NCBI GenBank assembly: GCA_030065205.1
Contig: JASJDN010000045.1
Span: forward strand, 1 to 42,085
DNA: 42,085 nt
Source: Crocosphaera sp.
GTDB taxonomy: Bacteria; Cyanobacteriota; Cyanobacteriia; Cyanobacteriales; Microcystaceae
Direction of reading: 5' to 3'
The notes beneath the pieces were generated by a model, which saw only the letters and a program-made list of their open reading frames with translations, did not search any database and had not been told where the DNA came from. Position numbers and translations under genes: made by a program. Positions 8,045-15,714 of the stretch are shown piece by piece (within the stretch, counting starts at the first letter, position 1; each line of letters opens with the position of its first letter).

Positions 8045-9832
8045 ATGATGCGTCCAGGTTTTATTATTACGTTAAACTCTAATCAAAAAATTGATTATCA
8101 ATTATTTCATACCGATAAATCTTTAATCAAAGTTGCTAATATTCCTGATGAATACACAGTTATCGTGATTGGGAAAATATATTATCAAGCTAAAAGAGAA
8201 AATAAATCAGATGCAGACATTATTTTAAACTTATTCAAAACAAGAGGAATAGAAGAACTAAAGAAAATAGAAGGAGAATTAATTTATACTATCATTGAAC
8301 ATAAAAAAAAGAGAATTTTAGCTTATCGTGATCCGTTAGGTACTTATCCTATTTATTGGACTTGTGACCAACAAAATATCATCTTAACAACCCATCTTAA
8401 ACAATTAGCAAACTCACAAAACGCTGTTATAAATAAAGACTTTCTCGCCTCATTTTTAACCTTCCCTTTTGCTTCCGTTGAACTTCCTAAAGAAGAAACC
8501 GCTTTTAAGAAGATTTATCGTATTTTACCAGGAAACTTATTAGAATTTAGTTTAGAAAAATCCGTTAAAACACTTTGGTATTGGGACTGTAATAAAACCA
8601 TAAATCCCATCACTAAAATTTCTCCTCAAGACGCAGGGTTACAGTTTAAAGATATCCTTACAAAAGCCATTAATGAACGCATTAAAAATACTAATTTTGC
8701 TGCTCATTTATCAGGAGGGATGGATAGTTCCTCCATTGTTTGTTTAGCTAAAAAATTAGTTAAAAATCAGTCTTTATTTACTTTGTCTCTTGTTCATAAA
8801 CTTCCTAGTTTAGCTAAAGAAACCGACTATATTAATTTGATTCTTGAACAAAATAAAAACATTATGCCTTATTATGTTAACGGCGATCAAGCGTTAGATT
8901 TTACTTGGTTTCAAGACACTATTCCTGATCACGATGAACCCTATAGCGGTTTATTTCATTTTGCCTTAGAAAAAGCCATGATTGATGCTATTTCTCACCT
9001 CAATATCGAAACTATATTAACAGGAAATGGGGCAGAAATGTTAGTAGAAGGAAATCATTATTATTTAGCTGATTTAATGCGTCAAGGAAAGTGGGTTAAA
9101 CTGTGGGAAAATAGCCGTCAATGGGCCATGACCAACCGTCAAAGTCTGGGATCAATTTTATGGGAATATGCGATCGCACCCTTAACCCCTCCTTGGTTAC
9201 GACAAGGAATACCCTTACTATTGCGACAAGGATATAGTATTTGGCCTCACCTACCAGAATATAGTATTCCTCCTTGGATCGACAAAAAATTTGCCCAAGA
9301 TTATCAACTATGGCCTAAACTATTAGACTGTATGGAGCAATTGAGTCAATATCCTGTCGAAGAAGGATTTAATCGTCTAGCAAGACAAGCTGCGGTAGGA
9401 AATTGGTCTAATTGGTATCTGGCTAGTCCCCAAGGAATACAACTGAGTCACCCCTTTCTGGACACCCGTCTCATTAGTTATAGTTTCAGTCTTCCCAGAG
9501 AGATAAGAGAAGTCCCTGGAGTCGCTAAACCTTTGCTACAAACAGCAATGAAAGGTACTTTACCCGATGCTATTCGGACTAGACGCATTAAAGCCAATTT
9601 TAATGAGGTTTATGGGAAAGGATTAAGACAGAATTTAAACCAGTTAATTGAGATGGTTAAACAGTCAAAAATTGATGAATTAGCTATCTTTGACAAATCT
9701 ATATTAATTGATTGTTTGCAACAGCAAGCGATGGGTGTCGGTAGTGTTTATAGTGGTCAACAAATTTCCACTTCTTTATCTCTTATTGTCTGGTTTGATC
9801 AACTTGATTATACAAAAATAGACAATTATTAG
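8045..9832 (+). CDS. Lasso peptide macrolactam synthetase (C protein, asparagine synthetase-like)
   Basis: This 595 aa protein has an asparagine synthetase B layout. The N-terminal class II amidotransferase-like domain (about 1-180) keeps YRDPLGTYPIYW but lacks the N-terminal catalytic Cys (it starts MMRPGF). The C-terminal ATP-pyrophosphatase domain has HLSGGMDSSSIV (about 221-232) and SHPFLDTRLISYS. Loss of the glutaminase Cys with retention of SGGxDSS is typical of lasso cyclases, which adenylate a Glu/Asp side chain of the core and join it to the new N-terminus. The usual GxGxDE loop reads TGNGAEMLVEG, a divergence to note. ATG at 8045 or 8048 is possible. The gene converges with the B gene and the precursor lies 3.5 kb downstream. 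A different AsnB-type amidotransferase is possible in isolation, but the context argues for lasso. Confidence 0.87.
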   Translation: MMRPGFIITLNSNQKIDYQLFHTDKSLIKVANIPDEYTVIVIGKIYYQAKRENKSDADIILNLFKTRGIEELKKIEGELIYTIIEHKKKRILAYRDPLGTYPIYWTCDQQNIILTTHLKQLANSQNAVINKDFLASFLTFPFASVELPKEETAFKKIYRILPGNLLEFSLEKSVKTLWYWDCNKTINPITKISPQDAGLQFKDILTKAINERIKNTNFAAHLSGGMDSSSIVCLAKKLVKNQSLFTLSLVHKLPSLAKETDYINLILEQNKNIMPYYVNGDQALDFTWFQDTIPDHDEPYSGLFHFALEKAMIDAISHLNIETILTGNGAEMLVEGNHYYLADLMRQGKWVKLWENSRQWAMTNRQSLGSILWEYAIAPLTPPWLRQGIPLLLRQGYSIWPHLPEYSIPPWIDKKFAQDYQLWPKLLDCMEQLSQYPVEEGFNRLARQAAVGNWSNWYLASPQGIQLSHPFLDTRLISYSFSLPREIREVPGVAKPLLQTAMKGTLPDAIRTRRIKANFNEVYGKGLRQNLNQLIEMVKQSKIDELAIFDKSILIDCLQQQAMGVGSVYSGQQISTSLSLIVWFDQLDYTKIDNY

Positions 9833-9926
9833 GGGTCAATTAATTTATAACAAATACTGATTTAAACTTAACAAGATTTCTAAAATCTTTGCCCACTTTA
9901 CGATAAGTTTCTTTATTTTTTCTAGT

Positions 9927-10712
9927 TTACTCATATTTAATAACAGGGTTAAACTGTTCACAATGAACGGAATCATCCGTAAGGATTATTCCTTCATATT
10001 CCACCCAAGCATGAACTTCAAAAGGATCATTTGTTACCCCAACTATTAAACTCGCTAGAACTTGATAAAAACTACGTAATAAATGATAGCTAACCAAAGC
10101 CCTTTCTTTACACATAATTGATAATAACGGGTTAGTAGCTGCTACTGATTGCAATTTATTGTCAAAGGCTTTAATAACTTCTAAATCAACAGTATTTTTA
10201 GAATTATGGTCGTGCCAACTTTGCCAAAGCTTAATGGTTTTACTCCATCCTAAACAACGAAAACTAAACCAGCTTAATATCAATAATAAATGAATAGTGA
10301 GAAAATTAGGGTCAGACTGAGGATTGATTAAAGAACGAATTAAAGTAGTCATTTTTTGTAAACTTTTTAAAATTAAATTGTTAAGTTTTCGTAATAAATT
10401 TTGACTTTTTTGTGTATTTGTGTTTCCTGGAATGAGTAATTTTTTTTGAATAAGATTGTTTAATAATTCTAGTAAATCCCTGCGTATTTCTGCTTCCGTT
10501 GTTTCATAAAGTTGACTAAGATTAGTAATTGTTGCGTCTAACCCTTTATCCAGCACTGAAGACAACATCAAGGTAGCGATCGCATCAAGAGCATAAAATT
10601 GACCCTGATTAAAGTCTAAAAGCTGCGAAAAACCCTCCCCATCATATAATATTACATCTTGGTTTAATTGATAAGTGTTATTTATGTTTTTATTTTTAAC
10701 TTGATTCAACAT
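9927..10712 (-). CDS. Lasso peptide B protein: RRE (B1) fused to leader peptidase (B2)
   Basis: This 261 aa protein joins two parts. Residues about 12-95 form a PqqD-like RiPP recognition element (DVILYDGEGFSQLLDFNQGQFYALDAIA...RRDLLELLNNLIQKKLLI), which binds the precursor leader. Residues about 135-261 form a transglutaminase-like B2 cysteine peptidase, with Cys201 in MCKERALVSYHLLR, His234 in FEVHAWVEYEG and Asp246/247 in ILTDD as the expected triad. B2 removes the leader so the cyclase can close the ring. In many clusters B1 and B2 are separate genes, while proteobacterial B proteins are often fused; here they are one chain with a Lys/Asn/Leu-rich linker at about 96-134. ATG at 10712 has no clear ribosome site. 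It is transcribed toward the cyclase gene, 94 bases away. Confidence 0.9.
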   Translation of the reverse strand: MLNQVKNKNINNTYQLNQDVILYDGEGFSQLLDFNQGQFYALDAIATLMLSSVLDKGLDATITNLSQLYETTEAEIRRDLLELLNNLIQKKLLIPGNTNTQKSQNLLRKLNNLILKSLQKMTTLIRSLINPQSDPNFLTIHLLLILSWFSFRCLGWSKTIKLWQSWHDHNSKNTVDLEVIKAFDNKLQSVAATNPLLSIMCKERALVSYHLLRSFYQVLASLIVGVTNDPFEVHAWVEYEGIILTDDSVHCEQFNPVIKYE

Positions 10713-10960
10713 TTTTTGATTTCGTTTTGTTTATTTTTTTTAAATAAAATAATAATTTGTTAAATAATGAATCAACGGGGTTAGATCCTCAATTTACCAT
10801 TTTATTATAAGGGTATCGAAGATAAATGTTTCAGATACGCTGCAATCTGAAATTCAGTTCCCTAACTTAAATACTATATCGTAATTGACTGCTTATTATT
10901 TGTGGATGGTATCAGCAGCAGTGGGGGGTGGTGTTTGTTGAAGTTTAGGGGGAAGTCACC
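10713..10960. promoter_or_regulatory. Divergent intergenic region between the lasso B gene and pentapeptide gene
   Basis: The 248 bases are AT-rich and must hold promoters for both divergent genes. A strong ribosome site (AGGGGGAAG, 6 bases before ATG 10961) serves the pentapeptide gene. I found no second lasso precursor in it on either strand; the short ATG frames here lack the leader motif. Confidence 0.5.
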
Positions 10961-13243
10961 ATGACAAATGGTAAAATTAGTCATAAAAACAGCGACACTA
11001 ATCATCCTATTGGCAATAAAGATAATAAATATTATGTGGATGTTGCACTTCATGAGAAGAAGAAAAAAATTAAGCCAGGAAGTTCCCTAGGAAATAAAAC
11101 ATTATGGGATTGGGGTGATTTATTGATCGTTCCTGTGCTTCTGGGTATTATGACCTTATCTTGGAATTATAGAGTCGATCAGCAAGCAAGTCACAACTAT
11201 CGATCGCAACTTGTCCGAAATTATATAGACTCGATTACCGAATTAATATTTGATCAATATCACCACGGAAAAATTGCTAAATATCCAGAAATTTCTGTAG
11301 AAGAAGTAAGATCATTTATTAGGGCGAAAACGGTCAATACTTTACAAGCATTAAATCCCCCTAAACATAAACGTTCGCAGTTTCTAAGTATTGGATTAGA
11401 AAACTTGATGCAGTTTGTAATATTAGGTCCATCGGAAGGAACACCCAAGCAAAATCTCATCAATTTTTTAAGTGAAGCTGGTATTGGCTTCCTACCTCCA
11501 CATAAACATGAACAATATGGAAGTATCTTATTAATTCAAAATATGTGTTCAATTAAAGATATTGATGCTAGAAATTATCTAATCTCTGAAGACAAAGATA
11601 TTACTTTTGATGACTTTTTGTGTAAGATTAAATTACCTAAAGTTGTTCTCAATGATCTTGTTTTACCCGGCGTGATTTGGGAAAAGGCCGACTTAAAGGA
11701 GGCTCAAATGAGGAGAGCGATTTTAGAACAGGCTGATTTGCAAGGGGCTTGGTTAAATAGAGTCGATTTAAGAGAAGCCAACTTAACAAAGGCTAATCTA
11801 AAAGAGGCTTTTCTTCACGAAGCAAGGTTAGACAATACCATACTTACTCTAGCCAATTTACGAGGTGCAAGATTAGATAAGCTACTACTGCTAAAAGGTG
11901 AAGCATTGCCTCAATCTACTAATTTAGAAAATGCCGAACTGCGGGGGGTTAATTTACGAGACGCATTCTTACAAGAAGTAAATTTTAAAAACGCTATTTT
12001 AGAGCCATTTTGTATACCCAAACCAGAGCCTGAAAAAGAGCCTTCAGAAAATTTTTTGTGGTGTGATGGAAAACCAGCTGAAAGAATAATTGGGACAAAC
12101 CTAAGAAATGCTAACCTTGAAGGGGCTGTTTTTACAGGCACAAACCTTAAACAAGTTAATCTTCGGGGAGCGAAGTTAGAACATACGAATATTCGTCAGG
12201 CAAAGACATTAGAAGGAGCGATTGTTGATGATAGAACTGACTTTCCTGAATCTATCAAGGAACCAGATGAGTTTATTAAAGATCACAAGATGATAAAAAT
12301 TCATTGCAATCTTGATAAGGATCAAGATGGAAATAATGGATCAGAACCATTAAACCTATCAGATGTGGACTTGCGAGATGCTTGTCTAAGCAATGCTAAT
12401 CTTTCAGGAGTTGATCTTCGTAGAGCCGATCTTCGGGGAGCCAATCTGTCTGAGGCTATTCTTGAAGGTACTAACTTAGAAGATGCTTTATACAATGATA
12501 AAACTCAGTTACCAAGGAGTTTTGGTTCAAACTATAAAACACTAGATGAAGAAGATCAAAAAAAAGTAATGATCAAACTGGCATCAGGAGCTAACTTACA
12601 AGGAAAAGATATTAAATATGCGGATCTTTCACGAGTTAATCTGAGTAACGCTAACTTAAAAGGTGCTAACTTATCTCATATCGATTTTGATCATCAAACA
12701 GAGTGGAAAGATGCTCAATTTGATGACGAGACAAAATTACCCTTTGATAGAGACACTGCCATTATTAAGGGTATGAGATTTGCACCTTATAAAAAACGTC
12801 CTTTATCTCAAAAAGTCTTGTTTACTGATGATTACCAGAAATACAACTCAGGGCAACCACCACCTGAGTTACCTGTAGATTGGCAAGGAGAAAATCACCA
12901 AAAAGCAAACTTACAGAATGCGATTTTGAAGGAAGGTAATTTTAAGGACACTATTTTAAGACAGGCTAAACTTCAAAAAGCAGATTTAAGGGGTGCTGAC
13001 TTAACCGGTGCTGACTTAACCGGTGCCAATTTACGTAAAGCAGATTTAACTAATGCTAAATTAGAAGGGGCAGACTTAACTGATGCAGATTTAAGAGGGG
13101 CTATCGTATTTGACAAAACAGCAGATCCAAACAAACAAAAAGAACAACTACGACTACAACAAACCGTTTTGTGTCGAACGGCCTTACCCAACTATATGAG
13201 TCCACAACTCAGGAAAGAAGCTAAGGAAAGAGACTGTTCGTAA
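10961..13243 (+). CDS. Membrane-anchored pentapeptide-repeat protein
   Basis: This 760 aa protein starts with a charged N-terminus, then a single hydrophobic helix (about 52-68, WGDLLIVPVLLGIMTLSW) and an alpha-helical domain to about 235. From there, blocks of A(D/N)Lxx pentapeptides form predicted right-handed quadrilateral beta-helix segments (for example ADLRGANLSEAILEGTNLED, and near the end ADLTGADLTGANLRKADL). The blocks are interrupted by inserts that start with DDRTDFP, NDKTQLP, DDETKLP or FDKTADP, a known pattern in cyanobacterial members. Some members of the superfamily (Qnr, McbG, AlbG) mimic DNA and protect gyrase, but membrane-anchored cyanobacterial ones are mostly uncharacterised. 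It lies inside the lasso locus on the opposite strand from A and B, so a role in immunity or sensing is an open hypothesis. Confidence 0.9.
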   Translation: MTNGKISHKNSDTNHPIGNKDNKYYVDVALHEKKKKIKPGSSLGNKTLWDWGDLLIVPVLLGIMTLSWNYRVDQQASHNYRSQLVRNYIDSITELIFDQYHHGKIAKYPEISVEEVRSFIRAKTVNTLQALNPPKHKRSQFLSIGLENLMQFVILGPSEGTPKQNLINFLSEAGIGFLPPHKHEQYGSILLIQNMCSIKDIDARNYLISEDKDITFDDFLCKIKLPKVVLNDLVLPGVIWEKADLKEAQMRRAILEQADLQGAWLNRVDLREANLTKANLKEAFLHEARLDNTILTLANLRGARLDKLLLLKGEALPQSTNLENAELRGVNLRDAFLQEVNFKNAILEPFCIPKPEPEKEPSENFLWCDGKPAERIIGTNLRNANLEGAVFTGTNLKQVNLRGAKLEHTNIRQAKTLEGAIVDDRTDFPESIKEPDEFIKDHKMIKIHCNLDKDQDGNNGSEPLNLSDVDLRDACLSNANLSGVDLRRADLRGANLSEAILEGTNLEDALYNDKTQLPRSFGSNYKTLDEEDQKKVMIKLASGANLQGKDIKYADLSRVNLSNANLKGANLSHIDFDHQTEWKDAQFDDETKLPFDRDTAIIKGMRFAPYKKRPLSQKVLFTDDYQKYNSGQPPPELPVDWQGENHQKANLQNAILKEGNFKDTILRQAKLQKADLRGADLTGADLTGANLRKADLTNAKLEGADLTDADLRGAIVFDKTADPNKQKEQLRLQQTVLCRTALPNYMSPQLRKEAKERDCS

Positions 13244-13304
13244 GAATACCGTAACCTGAAGATTGTTCCTTCGTTTAAGTGATTGAGAAACCCCAGATGA
13301 CAGT

Positions 13305-13336
13305 AATTAGGTTGAGAGACGAAATCCAACCTAATT
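13305..13336. terminator. Hairpin between the pentapeptide gene and lasso precursor
   Basis: AATTAGGTTG (13305-13314) and CAACCTAATT (13327-13336) are exact complements with a 12-base loop. It lies downstream of both convergent genes and is a plausible bidirectional terminator. Confidence 0.55.
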
Positions 13337-13375
13337 GCATCTTAATGTCTTAAATGAGCGATGTCAGTCCCTCAA

Positions 13376-13534
13376 TTAGCCATAGTAGTAACCACTATAT
13401 TCACGATAGCTTCCCGTCGGTCCACCTTGAATCTTATCCATTGAGCCTAAATGATAAACTTTGGGTTTACGATAGGTGAGTTTTTTTTGATTATTACTGT
13501 CTTTAACTTTTATATTATTGTTTAACATATCCAT
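13376..13534 (-). CDS. Lasso peptide precursor (A)
   Basis: This small gene codes for 52 aa, or 50 aa if the second ATG at 13528 is used; GAGG lies 7 bases before 13528, which favours the shorter form. The leader has YRKPKVYHLGSMDKIQG, matching the lasso leader pattern YxxPx(L/V)xxxGx5Tx (Tyr21, Pro24, Val26, Gly30), except that the usual penultimate Thr is Gln36. Aligning to that spacing puts the cut after Gly37 and gives the core GPTGSYREYSGYYYG. Gly1 and Glu8 (Glu45 of the precursor) would close an eight-residue ring; the tail YSGYYYG has bulky Tyr residues that could act as plugs. Cutting one residue earlier would give a 9-residue ring. The gene is divergent from the exporter gene (59 bases) and has TATAATATAAT at 13553-13563 on its strand. 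The call rests on the motif, core composition and neighbours. Confidence 0.88.
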   Translation of the reverse strand: MDMLNNNIKVKDSNNQKKLTYRKPKVYHLGSMDKIQGGPTGSYREYSGYYYG

Positions 13535-13593
13535 ACCTCAATAACCCTTACGATTATATTATAACCCTTTTTCATAGCGTATCAGTTGTCTTT
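13535..13593. promoter_or_regulatory. Compact divergent promoter of the precursor and exporter genes
   Basis: Only 59 bases separate the two start codons. On the minus strand two overlapping TATAAT hexamers (13553-13558 and 13558-13563) are good -10 candidates for the precursor. No convincing TTGACA is placed correctly, so an activator may be needed. Confidence 0.5.
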
Positions 13594-15417
13594 GTGTCAG
13601 TTTCTCAACCTACCCTCCCCGAAGTTTTACGACGTAGCTTAACCCTCATTGTTCAAGCTGCTCCCAACGAGCTACGTTTATTAACTTTTGTAACCTTAGT
13701 TAGTGGTATTAGTCCCGTCACTGCTCTATTTTTTAACAAAATTATCATCGATAATGTTGCTTTATTACTCAAACAAGAAACCCCTATTAATTCTCTAGAA
13801 ATTTTATTCAATCAACGTTTATTAATCGGTAGCATTTTTGCGATCCTTATCCTTAATTTACTAGGAGATATCAGTCATAATTTAATCAATTTTAATTTTT
13901 CAGCCCTCCGCGATCGCGTTAAAGGTTTTACTCAAGAAAAACTCTTAAATAAAATTGCTAATTTCCCCGATATTGCTCTATTTGAAACCCCAGAATTACT
14001 CAACTTAACGAAATTAACAGAAAAAGGAATGCTGCGCTTAGAAGAATTAGCGTTTATTTTAATGACGACTTTAAACGGCATTTTTATCTTTTTACCTGCT
14101 GTATTTTTATCTGTTTCTATTGCTTGGTGGATTCCTTTTATTTTATGTTTAACCTCTTCCCCTGCTATTTATTATGAATTAGCTTATCGAGAAAAAACCT
14201 GGAGAGTGGAAGAAACCCAAGCCGATTCTTATCGACAAATGGAATTATACCGAACCGTTTTAACCCATAAAACTCATGCTAAAGAATTACGACTATTTCA
14301 TTTACAATATTTATTCATTAATCGCTGGAAAAAATTGTTTAACAACACATTTCGAGCGATGCAAAGAATCAGAAAAAAAGGCAGTACCTTGGTTATATTT
14401 TGGTCTGTAATTAGTGGGTTTGGTGTCGCTATTCCTTATGTTTATGTTATTTTAGGGACGTTACAAAAAAATTATAGTTTAGGAGATTTGGCTTTATATG
14501 GGGGGTTGATTTTACAAATTAGACAAAGTCTTTTTATTTTGATTAATAATGCGTCAGATGTTTACGAAATCATCTTAGGAATCACGCCTATTTTTCAAGT
14601 GTTAGATTTATCTTCAACTTTAGTAATTTGTTCATCCAAATCCTCCGTAAATTATGCGACCACAGGAATTAAAATTGAGCAGCTTTCCTTCGCTTATCCT
14701 GGTAGCGATCGCTGGATTTTAGATAATTTAAGTTTAACCATTAATCCTCACGAAAACATTGCCATTGTTGGAGAAAATGGTGCAGGAAAAACCACATTGA
14801 CTAAGTTATTGTGTCGTCTTTATGATCCCAGTCATGGGGCGATTTATTGGAATGATAAAGATTTACGACAATGGGATAGAAAAGAATTACGCCATCGCAT
14901 TGCTGTTGTTATGCAAGATTATAGTCAATTTCCAGCAACAATTAGGGAAAATATTGGCTTTGGTTATCTACCTTTCTTAGACGATAATGCTAAGATTCAA
15001 GCAACCCTTAAAACCTTGGGATTAGATGATATAATCAACAAGTTACCCCAAGGGTTAGAAACCCCTTTAGGAAGGGAATGGGAAGGGGGGATCGAATTAT
15101 CTCAAGGACAATGGCAAAAAATAGCGATCGCCCGCGCTTTATTGCGTCTTCCTCAAGTAGAATTATTGATTTTTGATGAACCCACCGCAGCGTTAGATGC
15201 AAAAACAGAATACGAAATTTACCAAATTTTTCGTACCTTAGCAGCGAATAAAATGGCCATTGTTATTAGTCATCGTCTCGCTTTATGTAAATTAGCCGAT
15301 CGCATTATTGTCTTAGAAAATGGACAAATTGTTGAACAAGGAACCCACCAACAACTGATGGATAAACAAGGCCGTTATCATTGGATGTTTACCCGACAAG
15401 CGAGTAGCTACCATTAA
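13594..15417 (+). CDS. ABC exporter, probable lasso peptide transporter (D)
   Basis: This 607 aa half-transporter has a transmembrane domain fused to an ATPase domain. The N-terminal about 340 residues contain five to six hydrophobic segments. The nucleotide-binding domain has Walker A GENGAGKTT (about 392-400), Q-loop VMQDYSQFP, signature LSQGQWQKIAIARAL, Walker B LLIFDEPTAALD and H-loop ISHRLA. There is no N-terminal C39 peptidase domain, consistent with a lasso exporter that moves an already cleaved product and often gives self-immunity. It starts at a GTG 59 bases from the divergent precursor gene. Similar ABCB-type exporters serve other cargo, so the assignment depends on the context. 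The stop overlaps the left end of a repeat element (15417-15460). Confidence 0.9.
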   Translation: MSVSQPTLPEVLRRSLTLIVQAAPNELRLLTFVTLVSGISPVTALFFNKIIIDNVALLLKQETPINSLEILFNQRLLIGSIFAILILNLLGDISHNLINFNFSALRDRVKGFTQEKLLNKIANFPDIALFETPELLNLTKLTEKGMLRLEELAFILMTTLNGIFIFLPAVFLSVSIAWWIPFILCLTSSPAIYYELAYREKTWRVEETQADSYRQMELYRTVLTHKTHAKELRLFHLQYLFINRWKKLFNNTFRAMQRIRKKGSTLVIFWSVISGFGVAIPYVYVILGTLQKNYSLGDLALYGGLILQIRQSLFILINNASDVYEIILGITPIFQVLDLSSTLVICSSKSSVNYATTGIKIEQLSFAYPGSDRWILDNLSLTINPHENIAIVGENGAGKTTLTKLLCRLYDPSHGAIYWNDKDLRQWDRKELRHRIAVVMQDYSQFPATIRENIGFGYLPFLDDNAKIQATLKTLGLDDIINKLPQGLETPLGREWEGGIELSQGQWQKIAIARALLRLPQVELLIFDEPTAALDAKTEYEIYQIFRTLAANKMAIVISHRLALCKLADRIIVLENGQIVEQGTHQQLMDKQGRYHWMFTRQASSYH

Positions 15418-15540
15418 TAGCAGTTTTCAATTGGGTGTATCAAGATTTTAGTGAAGTTGAGTGTGGGAAGTGTGGGAGGGGTGGGGAGTGTGGGGGGAAT
15501 TTTTATTTTCATTGTTAGTCTATTGAGATGAAAACTGCTC
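15417..15540. repeat. MITE-like element with perfect 11-bp inverted ends
   Basis: AGCAGTTTTCA (15419-15429) and TGAAAACTGCT (15529-15539) are exact inverted repeats about 120 bases apart. Between them lies a G-rich tandem stretch (15462-15497, the reverse strand of the C-rich words seen elsewhere). The left 44 bases recur at 28945-28988 with 3 mismatches. No coding capacity is seen. Confidence 0.75.
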
Positions 15541-15570
15541 TAAAAAGATAAACCTGATCAAAAAAAAGAC

Positions 15571-15601
15571 TTGACAAATTCCCGGCAGGTATTGTTATAA
15601 T
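15571..15601 (+). promoter_or_regulatory. Promoter of tRNA-Gln
   Basis: TTGACA (15571-15576) and TATAAT (15596-15601) are both perfect sigma-70 type hexamers, with a 19-base spacer that is slightly long. The tRNA begins 17 bases after the -10 box. Confidence 0.7.
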
Positions 15602-15618
15602 AGCTAAGGCATGATTAT

Positions 15619-15690
15619 TGGGGTGTCGCCAAGTGGTAAGGCAGCGGGTTTTGGTCTCGCCATTCCTAGGTTCGAATCCTAGCACCCCAG
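15619..15690 (+). tRNA. tRNA-Gln (anticodon TTG)
   Basis: The acceptor arms TGGGGTG (15619-15625) and CACCCCA (15683-15689) pair fully, followed by the discriminator G. The D-arm GTCGCCAAGTGGTAAGGC, the anticodon loop TTTTGGT with anticodon TTG, and the T-arm CTAGGTTCGAATCCTAG are intact. The length is 72 without CCA. A TGGGG start and TTG anticodon are typical of bacterial tRNA-Gln. The reverse-strand reading frame over it is spurious. Confidence 0.97.
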
Positions 15691-15714
15691 TTCTAAACAA
15701 GATGATAGGTTAAT

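Noticed and set aside
7772..8082. Pro/His/Thr/Ser-rich frames across the C-rich repeat
   Set aside because: They only read the repeat and have no coding signal.
10713..10960. Searched for a second lasso precursor upstream of the B gene and the pentapeptide gene
   Set aside because: Only very short frames without the YxxP leader motif.
12973..13191. Lys/Ser/Ala-rich minus-strand frame and similar frames over the pentapeptide gene
   Set aside because: It is a mirror of the periodic repeat codons and has no independent support.
13376..13534. Alternative core GGPTGSYREYSGYYYG with a nine-residue ring
   Set aside because: It is possible, but leader spacing relative to Tyr21, Pro24 and Gly30 favours cleavage one residue later; left as second choice.
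15515..15700. 61-residue minus-strand frame
   Set aside because: It is the complement of tRNA-Gln and its flank.
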